From positions 62,001-126,000 of the forward strand of contig NZ_QUET01000003.1 of NCBI RefSeq assembly GCF_003478445.1: a stretch of DNA of 64,000 nt, in the 5' to 3' direction. The number at the start of each line of letters is the position of its first letter. The stretch's first letter is position 1. Positions 28,750-36,591 of this stretch are shown piece after piece. The notes under the pieces were generated by a model. That model was not told the DNA's origin, did no database searches, and was given only the letters and a program-made list of their open reading frames with translations. A program made the translations under genes and the position numbers. The stretch is from Roseburia sp. AM59-24XD (GTDB lineage: Bacteria > Bacillota > Clostridia > Lachnospirales > Lachnospiraceae).

Positions 28750-30132
28750 ATGTTAAAGTCGAGAAGATTTAAAAGGAAAGCAGTTTGTCTGGGACTTACA
28801 GCAACACTGATTGCAGGGTTTGCCGTAACGTTTGTCGTTCCTACAGCAGCGAATATCTGTCGTGAACTGAATATGGCAGGAATCTCTCTTTCTCTGGACA
28901 AGTTTTCATCTAATAATAAGGATTCTATTATAAATTCATCGGTTTCACAGCCGGCACAGACAGCGACGGAGGCTTCCGTATCTGCAACACCGGAGGCAAC
29001 CACAGAGGCAACGGCGGAGCCGGTCAAGAAGAAAGCACCGAAGAAGAATGATCAGCCAAAGCGTGTGGACAAGGGTCTTGTGACAGATATGGATGTTAAG
29101 GCAATCTCTACAGCAAGTGACTATGTACATGTGCGTAGAAAGCCAAACACCCACAGTAAGATCGTCGGCAGACTTTACAAGGGCTGTTCCGCAGATGTAT
29201 TAAAGACCAAGAACGGCTGGGCAAAGATCCGTTCCGGCAATGTAACCGGTTATATTAAGAAGAGTTATCTTGCGATCGGTGATGATGCGAAGAAGATGAT
29301 CGGTAAGTATGGACAGAAATATGTTCGTGTTAAGACATCTGTTGTCACATTGAATGTTCGTAAGAAAGCAGATATCAAGTCAAAGATTTTAACACAGATT
29401 CCAATTGAAGAAAATTATGATGTGATCAAGTCAACCGATCACTGGTACAAGATCGAGATTGATGGAGATACCAAGGGTTATGTTCGTAAAGAGTATGTTA
29501 CTCTTCATGTAAGATTCAAGCATGCAAAGTCCATGGCTGAGATCAAAGCAGAGCATCGCAGAAAGCTGGCTGCGAAGAGAGCACAGAGACAGAGACTTGC
29601 CGCTCTTGCCGCTTCCCGTTCTACCAGAAGCACAAGCAGCAGTTCATCATCAAGAAGCAGCTCAAGCAGACGTTCTACTTCATCAAGAAGCAGCTACAGC
29701 TCACGGAGGAGCTCAAGCAGCTCATCATCAAGCAGTAGTTCAAGCTCATCAAGTACGGCATCAGCAAGTGGATCAACAGGATCAGATATCGCAAGCTATG
29801 CACAGAAGTTTGTCGGCAACCCATACAGATGGGGTGGTACAAGCTTGACAAACGGTGCTGACTGCTCCGGATTTACCATGACGATCTATGGTCAGTATGG
29901 TTACTCCCTTCCACATTCCTCAGCAGCACAGGCTGGATGCGGAAGAAGCGTAAGCCTTTCCAACGTACAGCCGGGCGACCTGATCTTCTACAAGCACGGC
30001 GGACGTGTTGGTCATGTGGCAATGTATATCGGTGGTGGACGTGTTGTTCATGCACAGTCAGCCCGTACCGGCATCACAACCTCCAGCATGTATTACAACC
30101 AGCCGGCATGTGCAAGACGAATTGTAGGCTAA
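28750..30132 (+). CDS. Secreted SH3b-SH3b-NlpC/P60 peptidoglycan hydrolase
   Basis: About 460 residues. An N-terminal signal or anchor helix (residues 12-35) leads into a Thr/Ala/Pro spacer. Two SH3b wall-binding domains follow (about 115-175 and 185-250; both contain VHVRRKP- or LNVRKKA-type starts). A Lys/Arg stretch and a very Ser-rich linker (about 290-345) follow, then an NlpC/P60 domain with catalytic Cys near 372 in NGADCSGFT and His near 422 in GHVAMYIGGG. It should cut stem peptides at D-gamma-glutamyl bonds. The ATG at 28750 is preferred (GAAAGG 9 bases upstream) over a TTG at 28744. Confidence 0.92.
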   Translation: MLKSRRFKRKAVCLGLTATLIAGFAVTFVVPTAANICRELNMAGISLSLDKFSSNNKDSIINSSVSQPAQTATEASVSATPEATTEATAEPVKKKAPKKNDQPKRVDKGLVTDMDVKAISTASDYVHVRRKPNTHSKIVGRLYKGCSADVLKTKNGWAKIRSGNVTGYIKKSYLAIGDDAKKMIGKYGQKYVRVKTSVVTLNVRKKADIKSKILTQIPIEENYDVIKSTDHWYKIEIDGDTKGYVRKEYVTLHVRFKHAKSMAEIKAEHRRKLAAKRAQRQRLAALAASRSTRSTSSSSSSRSSSSRRSTSSRSSYSSRRSSSSSSSSSSSSSSSTASASGSTGSDIASYAQKFVGNPYRWGGTSLTNGADCSGFTMTIYGQYGYSLPHSSAAQAGCGRSVSLSNVQPGDLIFYKHGGRVGHVAMYIGGGRVVHAQSARTGITTSSMYYNQPACARRIVG

Positions 30133-30172
30133 ATTGACAAAATGAAATAGATATGCTATATTTTATTTATAC

Positions 30173-30207
30173 AACGGCGTAGTTTTCTAGGAAACTATGC
30201 CGTTTTG
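30173..30207 (+). terminator. Terminator after NlpC/P60 gene
   Basis: Arms AACGGCGTAGTTT and AAACTATGCCGTT (one G-T type mismatch), loop of a few bases, then TTTG. Confidence 0.8.
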
Positions 30208-30278
30208 CTCGTTTATACACAAATAAATTAAGCAAAGTACCAAAAACAGGACAGAGAAGGACGGGGAGGTACCGGAAT

Positions 30279-30728
30279 ATGAAAAAGAACGAACTAGACC
30301 ATATTGATTTTGAAATCTTAAAGATGCTTCAGGCAAATGCCAGGATTCCGCTCAAGGAGATCGCCGCAAAGGTATATTTGTCTTCACCGGCAGTATCTGC
30401 CCGGATCGAGACTCTGGTAAATAAAGGATATATTGAAGGGTTTCATGCGCAGATCAATCCGGAGGTGATGGGATATCACATCAAAGCGTTTATCAATCTT
30501 GAGGTGATACCGCAGGATAAGAAGAAGTTTTATCCATATATTAAGGAGTGTAAGAATGTTGTGGAGTGCAATTGTGTGACCGGAGATTATTCGATGCTTC
30601 TGGAGGTATTGTTTCAGAGCACCTCGGAGCTTGATCAGTTTATTGGCGAGCTCCAGGAGTACGGCAGGACGAATACACTGATCGTCTTCTCGACATCGGT
30701 AGAGCATCGTGGTGTGATCATAGAATAA
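30279..30728 (+). CDS. Lrp/AsnC family transcription regulator
   Basis: A 149-residue regulator: an N-terminal winged helix (LDHIDFEILKMLQANARIPLKEIA, recognition helix SPAVSARIETL) and a C-terminal RAM (amino-acid-binding) domain with VVECNCVTGDYSMLLEV, where the GDYD-type effector motif reads GDYS. Family members sense amino acids and control transport or biosynthesis. GGGGAGG precedes the ATG. No target operon is apparent next door. Confidence 0.9.
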   Translation: MKKNELDHIDFEILKMLQANARIPLKEIAAKVYLSSPAVSARIETLVNKGYIEGFHAQINPEVMGYHIKAFINLEVIPQDKKKFYPYIKECKNVVECNCVTGDYSMLLEVLFQSTSELDQFIGELQEYGRTNTLIVFSTSVEHRGVIIE

Positions 30729-30790
30729 ATAACAGGATTTTCAATGCATTGTCCGGAGATACCGGGAGAAGCAGAAGCCGGAGATAAGCG

Positions 30791-30858
30791 TTGATTTTTC
30801 CAGATAATCATATATAATATGATGTAGGATTACGAGATTGCTTTGCAATGAAGCAATC
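30791..30858 (+). promoter_or_regulatory. Promoter and leader hairpin of the zinc-ribbon gene
   Basis: TTGATT (30791-30796), 16 bases, TATAAT (30813-30818). A perfect hairpin GATTGCTT / AAGCAATC (30836-30858) lies in the leader. It has no U run; its role is unclear. Confidence 0.6.
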
Positions 30859-30902
30859 CACAGTATCAGTTGGATTCAAAAGGATTCAGGGAGGTAATGA
30901 AT

Positions 30903-31247
30903 ATGGCATTTTTTGATAGTATGAAGGAAACTCTGACTACCGCAGGCAGAGATGTAAGTCAGAAGGCGAAGGAAGTATCCGGTGTAGCGAAGCTCAAGCT
31001 CGATATCAAATCCAAAGAGGATGCACTGAATAAAGAGTACATTGCACTCGGAAAGCGTTACTACGATATGCAGAAGGAAGGCGAGATCGCTGATGAGCAG
31101 ATCGCCAATGTCAGCTCACTTTTAAGTGAGATCGCTGATCTGAAGGACGAGGTTGTCCGGATGCAGGGCGGAGCATGCTGTCCACAGTGTGGTGCAGTAA
31201 TCCCGGAGGGAGCCGCATTCTGCAGCAAATGCGGGGCAAAGATGTAA
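30903..31247 (+). CDS. Coiled-coil protein with C-terminal zinc ribbon
   Basis: A 114-residue protein. The first 80 residues are helical and charged (MKETLTTAGRDVSQKAKEV, then LNKEYIALGKRYYDM), like a small coiled-coil scaffold. The end is a zinc ribbon with two Cys pairs, CCPQCG and FCSKCGAKM. Proteins of this layout are frequent in Lachnospiraceae with no assigned function. GGGAGG lies 8 bases before the ATG at 30903. Confidence 0.8.
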   Translation: MAFFDSMKETLTTAGRDVSQKAKEVSGVAKLKLDIKSKEDALNKEYIALGKRYYDMQKEGEIADEQIANVSSLLSEIADLKDEVVRMQGGACCPQCGAVIPEGAAFCSKCGAKM

Positions 31248-31328
31248 GTGCGCGAAGGCAAAAGTGAACATAGTGATCAGCCAGATATCGGTGCTTGCAC
31301 TAGGGAACTGGCTGGTCGCTATGTGAAC

Positions 31329-31385
31329 ACGCCCGCGAGTGAGGAAAAGCGAAGCTTTTTCGAACCTTTTGCTGGAGCGCTGTAA
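31329..31385 (+). repeat. 57-bp direct repeat, copy 1
   Basis: Starts ACGCCCGCGAGTGAGG and ends GGAGCGCTGTAA; contains the near-palindrome GAAAAAGCTTCGCTTTTC when read on the minus strand. One base differs from the copy at 31464. Spacing between starts is 135 bases. Confidence 0.95.
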
Positions 31386-31463
31386 ATAAGCTTGTGAAAC
31401 AAGCGGAGGAGCTCTGAAAGAGCGGATTTGCGAGTTTATAAGTGAAGCCTCAGAGAAAATCAG

Positions 31464-31520
31464 ACGCCCGCGAGTGAGGAAAAGCGAAGCTTTTTCGAAC
31501 CTTTTGCCGGAGCGCTGTAA
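31464..31520 (+). repeat. 57-bp direct repeat, copy 2
   Basis: 56 of 57 bases match the copy at 31329. The intervening 78 bases hold two small stems (GCTTGTGAAACAAGC; GAGCTCTGAAAGAGC). The 458-base gap 31248-31705 holds these repeats and one terminator and no convincing gene. Confidence 0.95.
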
Positions 31521-31539
31521 TAATTTTATAATGTAGATG

Positions 31540-31584
31540 AAAACCATCTGTGGATCTGTTTCAAGATTCCCGGATGGTTTTTGT
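31540..31584 (+). terminator. Terminator before ldh
   Basis: Arms AAAACCATC (31540-31548) and GATGGTTTT (from 31573), ending TTTTTG. Probably the end of the zinc-ribbon transcript after the repeats. Confidence 0.75.
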
Positions 31585-31705
31585 TATTTTATTTCCCATA
31601 AACAGCAGTCATAAAATGTCTGTTTATGGGAATACTAACCATGCGAAATAATTCGAAATGATTAAAGTGCTTTTGCACAGAGCGTAGAAAGGTATGGTTA
31701 GAGAC

Positions 31706-32644
31706 ATGAATAATAGAAAAATAGCAATTATCGGTTGTGGGTATGTAGGAGCAGCAACAGCATTTACGATCATGCAGAGCGGACTGTTTTCGGAGATGGT
31801 CCTCTTGGATGTGGACCGCAAGAAGGCGGAGGGCGAGGCAATGGATATCATGCACGGTATGCCGTTTGCCATGCCGATCAAAATTCATGCCGGAGATTAT
31901 GATGATATTGCAGACAGTGCGATCATCGTTGTGACAGCGGGCTGCAATCAGCGTCCGGAGGAGTCGAGACTCGATCTTGTACACAAAAATATCGAGATAT
32001 TCCGTCAGATCATGGGTGAGATTGCGGCAAGAGACGTCGAGGGAATCCTTTTGATCGTATCTAATCCGGTCGATATTCTTACCTATGCCGCATGGAAATT
32101 CTCGGGATTGCCGAGACATCGTGTGATCGGTTCGGGAACCGTGCTGGACACGGCGCGCCTGAAATGTATGCTGGGTGGCGAGCTTGGTGTAGATGCGCGA
32201 AGTGTGCATGCGTTTATCATTGGAGAGCATGGGGACAGCGAGCTTGCGGTGTTCAGTAGTGCCAATGTGTCCGGAATTGATCTGAGGGACTTCTATGACA
32301 TGTGTCAGCCGGACGAGTATCAGAATGATACGGAGAGGATCTACGATCAGGTAAAGGACAGTGCATATAAGATCATTGAGAGTAAGAAAGCCACATACTT
32401 TGGCGTGGCAATGGCGGTTTGCCGTATCTGTGAATGCATCATGAGAAATGAGCATTCGATCCTGACCGTGTCCGGCGTGGTGGAGGGACAGTATGGAGCC
32501 AGTGATATGGCGTTAAGCCTGCCATGTATTGTCGGAGCCGGGGGTCTGGAGCAGATCATTCAGATTGAGCTTGATGAAAAAGAGGACGAGCAGCTTGAGG
32601 AGTCGATCCGCGTGCTGAGCCAGGTGTTGGATGAGTGTATGTAA
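31706..32644 (+). CDS. ldh: L-lactate dehydrogenase
   Basis: NAD-dependent reduction of pyruvate to lactate, cytoplasmic. About 312 residues: the Rossmann motif IIGCGYVGAA, LLDVD binding the NAD ribose, NPVDILTY, SGTVLDTARL, and the active-site IGEHGDSE with the proton-shuttling His. The residue around position 100 (TAGCNQRPEESR) keeps the Gln-Arg pair that favours pyruvate over oxaloacetate. Start: the ATG at 31706 reads MNNRKIAIIG; an ATG at 31694 is in frame but sits only 1-2 bases after GAAAGG. The end is about normal for the family. Confidence 0.9.
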   Translation: MNNRKIAIIGCGYVGAATAFTIMQSGLFSEMVLLDVDRKKAEGEAMDIMHGMPFAMPIKIHAGDYDDIADSAIIVVTAGCNQRPEESRLDLVHKNIEIFRQIMGEIAARDVEGILLIVSNPVDILTYAAWKFSGLPRHRVIGSGTVLDTARLKCMLGGELGVDARSVHAFIIGEHGDSELAVFSSANVSGIDLRDFYDMCQPDEYQNDTERIYDQVKDSAYKIIESKKATYFGVAMAVCRICECIMRNEHSILTVSGVVEGQYGASDMALSLPCIVGAGGLEQIIQIELDEKEDEQLEESIRVLSQVLDECM

Positions 32645-32764
32645 AGCATTATGATGCCGGGGCAGGAGTGAAAGGGGATCTATCCCGAACGGATGCTGCG
32701 GCTTGTCCCGTTGCTGTGCGATTGCTGTAATACTGCAAATACCGGCGGTGTCCCTTGAATCCGA

Positions 32765-33187
32765 TTACTTATGGTGCGTCCGGCTGTCCCGGAGACTGTA
32801 GTAATAATACATGCGCAACGGCATCTCATGCAGATACAGGGAAATGCTGAAGCGTCTCCGGGGATCTCTGGTGAAAAGTCCGCAGAAAAACACTTTCTGA
32901 ATACGGCGGCGACAGCGCCTGAGGTACCGGGGCGGCAGGCGATCACGCATTGCGCGGCAGGAATGACATCCTTCTTTAAAACATTTGAAGAAAAAGATGT
33001 AGTCATCAATTGTTCTTACAAATGAAGAGACAGAGATACGGAGACAGATGCGCCGGATATACCATAAGATCAGATGGATCCCATACAAAATCCAGTCAAG
33101 AATATCCAATGTGGTGTTGTAAATCTTCTGTGAGAGGATGAATATAAAACGTGCGGCAAACATGAGAAATTCTTCAAATTCATTCAT
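32765..33187 (-). CDS. Uncharacterised small ORF
   Basis: A 140-residue reading frame beginning MNEFEEFLMFAARFIFILSQ with an excellent GGAGGAAATAT site, so translation probably starts here. The first 50 residues look like a hydrophobic or amphipathic membrane segment. The second half is Arg/Cys-rich and looks unlike a folded protein, which could mean a frameshift or a decayed gene. The opposite strand also has an 84-codon frame without a ribosome site. No family is recognised; the surrounding 32645-33278 holds nothing else. Confidence 0.4.
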   Translation of the reverse strand: MNEFEEFLMFAARFIFILSQKIYNTTLDILDWILYGIHLILWYIRRICLRISVSSFVRTIDDYIFFFKCFKEGCHSCRAMRDRLPPRYLRRCRRRIQKVFFCGLFTRDPRRRFSISLYLHEMPLRMYYYYSLRDSRTHHK

Positions 33188-33278
33188 ATATTTCCTCCGT
33201 TTCTGTGCATTTTCGTGTAAAGTTCATCAATTATATATCTATTTTATCGGATTTGCAACAGAAATTTTTGAGAGAGGG

Positions 33279-33306
33279 TTGACATAATTCTCCCAAAGAG
33301 TATAAT
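33279..33306 (+). promoter_or_regulatory. Promoter of the NAD salvage operon
   Basis: Consensus TTGACA (33279-33284), 16-base spacer, consensus TATAAT (33301-33306). The spacer and -10 contain a degenerate copy of the downstream operator: ATAATTCTC...GAGTATAAT, 33284-33306. Confidence 0.8.
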
Positions 33307-33317
33307 CATATTCAAAC

Positions 33318-33346
33318 AATATAATTCTCAAATTGAGAATTATATT
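33318..33346 (+). promoter_or_regulatory. Palindromic operator, probable NrtR site
   Basis: A perfect odd palindrome with arms AATATAATTCTCAA and TTGAGAATTATATT around a central A. It lies directly downstream of the promoter and 20 bases before the NrtR-type gene, with a weaker copy over the promoter spacer. NrtR proteins repress NAD genes from such AT-rich palindromes (family knowledge), so autoregulation is the natural reading. Confidence 0.75.
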
Positions 33347-33366
33347 TTAAGAAGGAGGAATGATCG

Positions 33367-34131
33367 GTGGAAGTACGGGATCAAAATGGATTAACAGAAG
33401 CGGAGTTTATTCGGCAGTATGATCCGAACCGCTATGAGAAGCCGGCTGTTACGGTGGATATGCTGATCTTTACCGTGAATCCGGAGAAGGACGATTCGCT
33501 GGAGCTTTTGATGATCGAGAGGGGAGGTCATCCGTTTCTTGGTAAGTGGGCGATCCCCGGCGGCTTTGTGGAGATGGAGGAGTCTCTGGAGGAAGCGGCG
33601 GCAAGAGAGCTGAAGGAAGAGACGGATCTCTCGGATATTTATATGGAGCAGCTTTATACGTTTGGCGATGTCGGGAGAGATCCGCGGATGCGCGTGATCT
33701 CTGTGGCATATATGGCGCTGGTGCCGAAGGCGAAGCTTCATCCGGTGGCGGGCGATGACGCTGCGAAGGTGAAGTGGTTTACCGTGAAGCTGGGTGCGGA
33801 TGATCGTCTTACACTTCTTTCGGAGGATGTGTGCCTGTCGGAGGAGGACATTGCGTTTGATCATGAGAAGGTGATCAAGACGGCGCTGCAGAGACTGAAG
33901 AATAAGGTGGAGTATACCGACATTGCATTTGAGTTGGCGGGCGAGGAGTTTACGCTGACGCATCTGCAGTCCATTTATGAATCGGTCCTGGGGAGACAGC
34001 TTCACAAGCCGAACTTCCGCCGGTGGATCGTTGACCGCGTGGAAAAGACCGGGGGAATGGACACGAAAAGCTCAGGGCGCCCGTCCTGTCTGTACCGCAA
34101 AAAGAGCGGGGAATGGGAGCATCGATTCTGA
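33367..34131 (+). CDS. nrtR: NrtR-type Nudix regulator of NAD metabolism
   Basis: A 254-residue protein with an N-terminal Nudix domain and a C-terminal winged helix, the NrtR plan. The Nudix box reads GGFVEMEESLEEAAARELKEE with the later residues T and D in place of canonical ones, so catalysis may be weak. The C-terminal part (LTHLQSIYESVLGRQLHKPNFRR, then GRPSCLYRKK) is the DNA-binding domain. NrtR senses ADP-ribose and represses NAD salvage genes. It starts at a GTG with AAGGAGG 8 bases upstream. Position before pncA- and pncB-type genes supports the call strongly. Confidence 0.88.
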   Translation: MEVRDQNGLTEAEFIRQYDPNRYEKPAVTVDMLIFTVNPEKDDSLELLMIERGGHPFLGKWAIPGGFVEMEESLEEAAARELKEETDLSDIYMEQLYTFGDVGRDPRMRVISVAYMALVPKAKLHPVAGDDAAKVKWFTVKLGADDRLTLLSEDVCLSEEDIAFDHEKVIKTALQRLKNKVEYTDIAFELAGEEFTLTHLQSIYESVLGRQLHKPNFRRWIVDRVEKTGGMDTKSSGRPSCLYRKKSGEWEHRF

Positions 34132-34226
34132 TGGAACCTGACAAATCGGTGAATCGAAGCATTGGCTCTGATAGAGCGTGATCAACCGGTGAATCGAAGC
34201 ATCGGCTCTGATAGAGCGTGATCAAC
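34107..34226 (+). repeat. 40-bp repeats across the nrtR stop codon
   Basis: Two copies of a 40-bp unit (34147-34186, 34187-34226), starting CGGTGAATCGAAGCAT, differ by one base. A third, degenerate copy covers the last codons and stop of the preceding gene (from about 34107), suggesting the array grew from the gene's 3' end. Confidence 0.8.
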
Positions 34227-34298
34227 CGGAATAGGAGTCGGGTATGGCATTGTCTGTGGCAGCAGGCTTGCAGACAGGGAAAGGATGGTTGGATTAAT

Positions 34299-34817
34299 AT
34301 GGCGAAAGTATTAGTAGTTGTGGATATGCAGAATGATTTTATTTCCGGAAGTCTCGGCACGAAGGAGGCGCAGGCAATCGTGCCGGCCGTAGTGGAGAAG
34401 ATCCGGAAATATCAGGACAACGGAGATGTGGTCTTGTATACATACGATACGCATGGCGAGGATTATCCGGAGACGCAGGAGGGACGTAATCTTCCGGTGA
34501 AGCATTGTATCCGTGGAACCTGGGGCTGGCAGCTTGCAGACGAGATCGCGGAGCTTGCAGAAGGTGCGGATACTTATGAAAAGCCGACCTTTGGCAGCAG
34601 AGAGCTGATGCAGGATCTGGCAGAGTTGAACCCGGAAGCGATTGAATTTATCGGACTTTGTACGGATATCTGTGTGGTATCCAATGTGCTTGGAACAAAG
34701 GCGTGGCTGCCGGAAACACCTTTGACGGTCGACAGCAGATGCTGTGCAGGCGTGACGCCGGAGAGTCATGAGACGGCACTGGCAACAATGCGGTCCTGTC
34801 AGGTAAATGTTATTTAA
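34299..34817 (+). CDS. pncA: Isochorismatase-family hydrolase, probable nicotinamidase
   Basis: A 172-residue cysteine hydrolase. Visible are the catalytic Asp in VVVDMQNDF, the metal-site TYDTHGEDYPET, the Lys in EKPTFGS and the nucleophile Cys in GLCTDICV, the full isochorismatase/nicotinamidase triad. Lying between an NrtR-type regulator and nicotinate phosphoribosyltransferase, it most likely converts nicotinamide to nicotinate. AAAGGATGG precedes the ATG at 34299. Other amidases share this fold, so the substrate is from context. Confidence 0.85.
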   Translation: MAKVLVVVDMQNDFISGSLGTKEAQAIVPAVVEKIRKYQDNGDVVLYTYDTHGEDYPETQEGRNLPVKHCIRGTWGWQLADEIAELAEGADTYEKPTFGSRELMQDLAELNPEAIEFIGLCTDICVVSNVLGTKAWLPETPLTVDSRCCAGVTPESHETALATMRSCQVNVI

Positions 34818-34917
34818 GAGGATGATACAAGGGTCAGATATTTTTGCCCCCAATATCATAGGATAAGAACATAATATAATAATGTTTTAGTTTGGTGCTG
34901 GAGAGAGAAAGGTCGTG

Positions 34918-36372
34918 ATGACAATGAAGCAGTTTGATAAACGTAATTTAACGATGGTCATGGATTTTTATGAGCTGACCATGAGTAATGGATATTTCAG
35001 AGAGCAGGACAGAGATGCAAGAGTGGCATTCGATGTATTTTACCGGAAGAATCCGGACGGCGGCGGATATTCTATTTTCGCCGGACTTGAGCAGATCATC
35101 GAGTATATTCAGGATCTTCATTTTGATGACGATGACATTGCATATCTGCGTGAGCAGAAGATCTTCGAGGAGGATTTTCTTGAATATTTACGGAATTTCA
35201 AATTTGAGGGAGATCTGTATGCATTTCCGGAGGGGACGATCATGTACCCGAATGAACCGGTTCTGACGATCGTTGCGCCGCTCATTGATGCACAGCTTGT
35301 GGAGACGGCAGTGCTTTTACAGGTCAATCACCAGTCTCTTGTCGCAACAAAGGCAAGCCGTATCGTACGGGCGGCACAGGGAAGAGTCGTGTCTGATTTC
35401 GGTGCGAGACGTGCGCACAACATGGACGCAGCCGTGTATGGCGCAAGAGCAGCTTACATTGGCGGTGTAAACGGAACGGCAACCGTGCTTTCCGGCGAGA
35501 TGTTCGGCATCCCGGTAGGCGGCACGATGGCGCACAGCTGGGTTATGTATTATGAGGATGAATATACCGCTTTTAAAAAGTATGCAGAGACTTATCCGGA
35601 CGGCACCGTACTTCTCATTGATACATACGATGTCTTAAAGAGCGGTGTACCGAATGCGATCCGAATCGCCAAAGAAGTGTTAGAGCCGATGGGCAAACGT
35701 CTGAAGGGAGTCCGCATCGACAGCGGTGACCTTGCGTATCTTTCCAAGAAAACAAGAAAGATGTTAGATGACGCCGGACTTACGGACTGCCAGATCGTGG
35801 CATCCAACAGTCTCGATGAGTACACGATCTCTTCCCTGATCGATCAGGGCGGCTGCATTGACAGCTTTGGTGTGGGCGAGCGTCTGATCACCTCCAAGAG
35901 TGAGCCGGTTTTTGGTGCTGTTTACAAGATCTCTGCCGTGAAGCGTGACGGCGAGTACCAGCCGAGGATCAAGGTGTCCGAGAATGTGGAAAAGATTACG
36001 AATCCGGGACTTAAGAAGGTGTACCGAATCTATGATGAGACGGGGAAGGCTGTGGCAGATCTGATCGGTAAATACGACGAAGAAATCGATCTTTCAAAGC
36101 CATTCCGCTATGTGGATCCGGTTGCTCCGTGGCGCCAGCGAACCTTTGACAACTGCACCGGAAAGGAGCTTCAGGTGCCGATCTTTAAGGACGGAAAGCT
36201 GGTTTATGAACAGCCGTCTCTGGAGGAGATCCGTTCCTATGTGAATCAGCAGATGAAGGAAGAAATGTGGCTTGAGGAGCAGCGTTTCGAGAATCCGCAT
36301 GTGCATTATCTGGATATGACACCGAACTATTATGATATGAAGATGGAGCTTCTCTATAAGATGCAGAAATAG
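34918..36372 (+). CDS. pncB: Nicotinate phosphoribosyltransferase
   Basis: It joins nicotinate to PRPP to give nicotinate mononucleotide in NAD salvage. About 484 residues, in the size range of the long Gram-positive type. Visible motifs: DFYELTMSNGYF at the start, VVSDFGARRAHN near residue 160, GTMAHSWVM with the catalytic His, and RIDSGDLAYLSKKTR binding the phosphates. GAGAAAGG precedes a cluster of GTG/ATG starts (34915, 34918, 34924). It follows the nicotinamidase by 100 bases, presumably in the same NrtR-controlled operon. Confidence 0.93.
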   Translation: MTMKQFDKRNLTMVMDFYELTMSNGYFREQDRDARVAFDVFYRKNPDGGGYSIFAGLEQIIEYIQDLHFDDDDIAYLREQKIFEEDFLEYLRNFKFEGDLYAFPEGTIMYPNEPVLTIVAPLIDAQLVETAVLLQVNHQSLVATKASRIVRAAQGRVVSDFGARRAHNMDAAVYGARAAYIGGVNGTATVLSGEMFGIPVGGTMAHSWVMYYEDEYTAFKKYAETYPDGTVLLIDTYDVLKSGVPNAIRIAKEVLEPMGKRLKGVRIDSGDLAYLSKKTRKMLDDAGLTDCQIVASNSLDEYTISSLIDQGGCIDSFGVGERLITSKSEPVFGAVYKISAVKRDGEYQPRIKVSENVEKITNPGLKKVYRIYDETGKAVADLIGKYDEEIDLSKPFRYVDPVAPWRQRTFDNCTGKELQVPIFKDGKLVYEQPSLEEIRSYVNQQMKEEMWLEEQRFENPHVHYLDMTPNYYDMKMELLYKMQK

Positions 36373-36420
36373 AAAATTGCATATTGGTGACGCCGGCACA
36401 TGACCGGAACGGAACGAGTG

Positions 36421-36507
36421 GCAAATTAACACAGTCAAATTCGATCATGGCAGATAGTGGAAGAATACTGCGGATTGGACAAGCAGCAAATTAACACAGT
36501 CAAATTC
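36421..36507 (+). repeat. 22-bp direct repeat pair upstream of metG
   Basis: GCAAATTAACACAGTCAAAT plus TC occurs at 36421-36442 and 36486-36507, 65 bases apart, in the 219-base gap between pncB and metG. No T-box or other riboswitch is apparent. It could be a regulator site or a decayed duplication. Confidence 0.8.
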
Positions 36508-36591
36508 CCCGGAACGGTTGACAAATCGGGGGAGGAATACTAAAGTAAATAAGATAGGGTAATTAGAATTTTAGGAAAAGAGGGACAGTAG

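Noticed and set aside
31329..31520. Possible CRISPR remnant
   Set aside because: Only two repeats, 57 bases long, with a 78-base spacer holding its own stems; no cas genes.
31122..31547. Minus-strand ORF with a repeated LFLTRGR-type segment
   Set aside because: It is only the 57-bp repeat read twice plus the antisense of the zinc-ribbon gene; no ribosome site.
32771..33025. Plus-strand 84-codon ORF between ldh and nrtR
   Set aside because: No ribosome site, and the minus-strand frame has the better start; neither looks like a known protein.
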